Part shown: one piece after another, positions 5,552 to 6,973 of the stretch | How the letters are laid out: each line of letters opens with the position of its first letter | How positions within the stretch are numbered: position 1 is the first letter of the stretch | Assembly: GCA_025457805.1 (NCBI GenBank) | Contig: JALOTR010000159.1 | Location: 1 to 6,973 of the forward strand | Reading direction: 5' to 3' | Length of the DNA: 6,973 nucleotides | From: Akkermansiaceae bacterium | GTDB lineage: Bacteria; Verrucomicrobiota; Verrucomicrobiia; Verrucomicrobiales; Akkermansiaceae | Made by a program: the position numbers and the translations under genes | Notes under the pieces: model-generated | Told to the model about the DNA's origin: nothing | Database searches by the model: none | The model's input: only the letters and a program-made list of their open reading frames with translations

Positions 5552-6916
5552 ATGAAAACCCCCATCGCGCTCCTCGCCGCCTGCCTGATCCTTGCCGCGC
5601 ACGCCGCAGCCGCCCCGGATAAGCCCAATATTGTTTTGGTGCTCTTCGATGACTTGGGCTACGGCGAGCCCAAGTCCTATCGTGCTGCGAGCAAGCTTGA
5701 GACGCCCCGCCTGGACCGACTGGCCGCCGAGGGCATGCACTTCACGGATGCCCACTCCGCCGCCGCCGTTTGCACTCCCACCCGTTACGGATTGCTGACT
5801 GGCCGGTATCCGTCCCGCATCGGGCAATATGGCGTGCTCACCACCTTCAGTCCGCCCATTATCCCGGAATCACGGCTCACCCTGCCAGCTTTCCTCAAGC
5901 GGCACGGCTACCAGACCGCCTGCATTGGAAAATGGCACCTCGGCCTCCAGTGGGAAAAAAAGGCAGGAACCGAATCCATGGTCCCCATCGGTTCCCGGAT
6001 CACCAGCGGTCCGAATCAGCTTGGATTCGATGATTTCTACGGCTTCACCCACGCCCGCAACATCCGCACCATCATCGGGCAGGACCGGGTGGTGGAATAC
6101 GTCACGGAGGTGGAAAACCAGCCCCGCATGATCTCCAAAGCCGTCCAGTGGTTGGAAAACCGGGAGCCCGGCAAACCCTTTTTCCTCTACTTCCCCATGT
6201 GCCCGCCCCACACGCCGCTCGTTCCCGCTCCGGAATTTGTGGGCAAGAGCGGCTCCATCGATGAAATCGGAAAAGATCCGAAATACGGAGACTGGCTCTA
6301 TCAGGGCGATCACATGCTCGGGCAACTTCTCGATGCCCTCGATCGCAAGGGACTTGCCGCCAACACGATGGTCATCGTCACCTCGGACAATGGCGCTGCG
6401 GGCCGCCCCTATCCGCCCTTCCGCGGCCAGAAAACCACCATCCACGAAGGCGGCCACCGCGTGCCCTTCATCGTCCGCTGGCCGGGAAAGGTGCCTCCTG
6501 GTAGCCGTTGCGATCAAACCATCTGCCTCAATGACATCCTCGCCACCTGTGCCGACGTCTTGAATGACAAACTCCCCGAAGATGCCGGGGAGGATAGCGT
6601 GAGCATCTTGCCCGCATTGCTCGGCACCGCCAGCCAGCCCTTGCGGGAAGCCACCCTTCACCAATCCCAAGGCCGGGACCTCGCCATCCGGCAGGGACCT
6701 TGGAAACTGGTCTTTCTGAAAAACAGAAAACGCCACCTCTATCATCTCACCGACGATCCCGGAGAAACCAAAGACCTCGCCGCAAAGCATCCCCAACTCG
6801 TGGCGCAAATGACCCAACTCCTGAAACAATACATCGCCAAGGGCCGCAGCACCCCAGGCACCCAACAGCCTTCCTCAGATTCAGTCGCCTGGCCCATGCT
6901 GAAAGAGAAGAAATGA
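5552..6916 (+). CDS. Secreted formylglycine-dependent sulfatase (arylsulfatase A-like)
   Basis: The product should hydrolyse a sulfate ester, probably on a polysaccharide or other external substrate, after export. From ATG 5552 (454 residues) it starts with signal peptide MKTPIALLAACLILAAHAAA, cleaved near residue 21. Metal-binding Asp33/Asp34 lie in NIVLVLFDDLGYG. C74 in AVCTPTRYGLLTGRYP (CxPxR) is the residue an FGE-type enzyme would convert to formylglycine. GKWHLG (126-131), the CPPHTPL His (220) and SDNGA (278-282, metal Asp279/Asn280) complete the active site, with QKTTIHEGGHRVPFIVRWPG after it. The C-terminal subdomain ends in LYHLTDDPGETKDLA and a short tail. The frame is open upstream to TTG 5375, but that would put 59 repeat-derived residues before the signal peptide, so ATG 5552 is chosen. 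No Shine-Dalgarno is seen. The stop is doubled (TGATAA). Substrate cannot be named. Confidence 0.95.
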   Translation: MKTPIALLAACLILAAHAAAAPDKPNIVLVLFDDLGYGEPKSYRAASKLETPRLDRLAAEGMHFTDAHSAAAVCTPTRYGLLTGRYPSRIGQYGVLTTFSPPIIPESRLTLPAFLKRHGYQTACIGKWHLGLQWEKKAGTESMVPIGSRITSGPNQLGFDDFYGFTHARNIRTIIGQDRVVEYVTEVENQPRMISKAVQWLENREPGKPFFLYFPMCPPHTPLVPAPEFVGKSGSIDEIGKDPKYGDWLYQGDHMLGQLLDALDRKGLAANTMVIVTSDNGAAGRPYPPFRGQKTTIHEGGHRVPFIVRWPGKVPPGSRCDQTICLNDILATCADVLNDKLPEDAGEDSVSILPALLGTASQPLREATLHQSQGRDLAIRQGPWKLVFLKNRKRHLYHLTDDPGETKDLAAKHPQLVAQMTQLLKQYIAKGRSTPGTQQPSSDSVAWPMLKEKK

Positions 6917-6941
6917 TAACTCCCAGGGCTCGGTTGAGAGG

Positions 6942-6973
6942 TAAGGAGGAGGGACCTTATTGTCCCTCTTCTT
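6942..6973 (+). repeat. C-type hairpin repeat, copy 4 (after the sulfatase; reaches window end)
   Basis: TAA-GGAG (GGAG at 6945-6948) precedes GAGGGAC (6949-6955), loop CTTATT and GTCCCTC (6962-6968), followed by TTCTT. It begins 25 bases after the sulfatase stop. The stem and loop are identical to copy 1, and the pyrimidine-rich tail makes this the copy most like an intrinsic terminator. It may continue or have more copies beyond the window. Confidence 0.85.

Noticed and set aside
5870..6865. Minus-strand open frame of 331 codons opposite the sulfatase
   Set aside because: It is antisense to a complete sulfatase with all catalytic motifs; no domain is recognisable in it.
1..6973. tRNA, rRNA or riboswitch
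   Set aside because: No cloverleaf, rRNA motif or known riboswitch core was recognised on either strand.

Overview
The window is about 7 kb of GC-rich bacterial chromosome. It carries ordinary metabolic genes on the minus strand in the left half, secreted or membrane genes on the plus strand in the right half, and a large amount of hairpin-forming repeat DNA between genes. A PEP-CTERM-anchored trypsin-like protease, a secreted formylglycine sulfatase, a class I fumarase and abundant extragenic palindromes together suggest a member of the PVC superphylum, most likely Verrucomicrobiota. This is an inference from gene content; no taxonomic marker is present.

Layout. On the minus strand, 1-551 is the 5' part of the E1 beta subunit of a 2-oxoacid dehydrogenase complex; it runs off the window and is frameshifted by a perfect 23-bp tandem duplication at 324-369. 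The E1 alpha subunit (548-1585) lies directly upstream, and its stop overlaps the beta GTG start, so the two form an operon. From 1601 to 2280 there is no gene; most of the stretch is a set of three related composite palindromic elements. Still on the minus strand, 2281-3915 encodes a full-length class I iron-sulfur fumarase. After a short divergent intergenic region, the plus strand carries a small two-helix membrane protein (4094-4339), a trypsin-like protease with signal peptide and PEP-CTERM tail (4460-5359), and a secreted sulfatase (5552-6916). Short hairpin repeats follow the protease (three copies) and the sulfatase (one copy).

How the genes relate. E1 alpha/beta and fumarase serve central carbon metabolism (oxidative decarboxylation of a 2-oxoacid to an acyl-CoA, and the fumarate-malate step of the TCA cycle), but the repeat block between them suggests separate transcription. 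The protease and sulfatase are both exported and fit a lifestyle based on degrading external polymers; nothing shows that they work together.

The most interesting signal is in the repeats. Two visually different repeat systems (1753-2255, and 5357-5460 plus 6942-6973) share one design: a conserved tetranucleotide (GGAG, or G-C/T-AG) at the 5' edge of a 6-7 bp hairpin, with copies placed in inverted pairs and compensatory base changes between copies. This is the architecture of REP/BIME elements mobilised by REP-associated tyrosine transposases (RAYTs). No such transposase lies in the window, so a RAYT elsewhere in the genome is a testable prediction.
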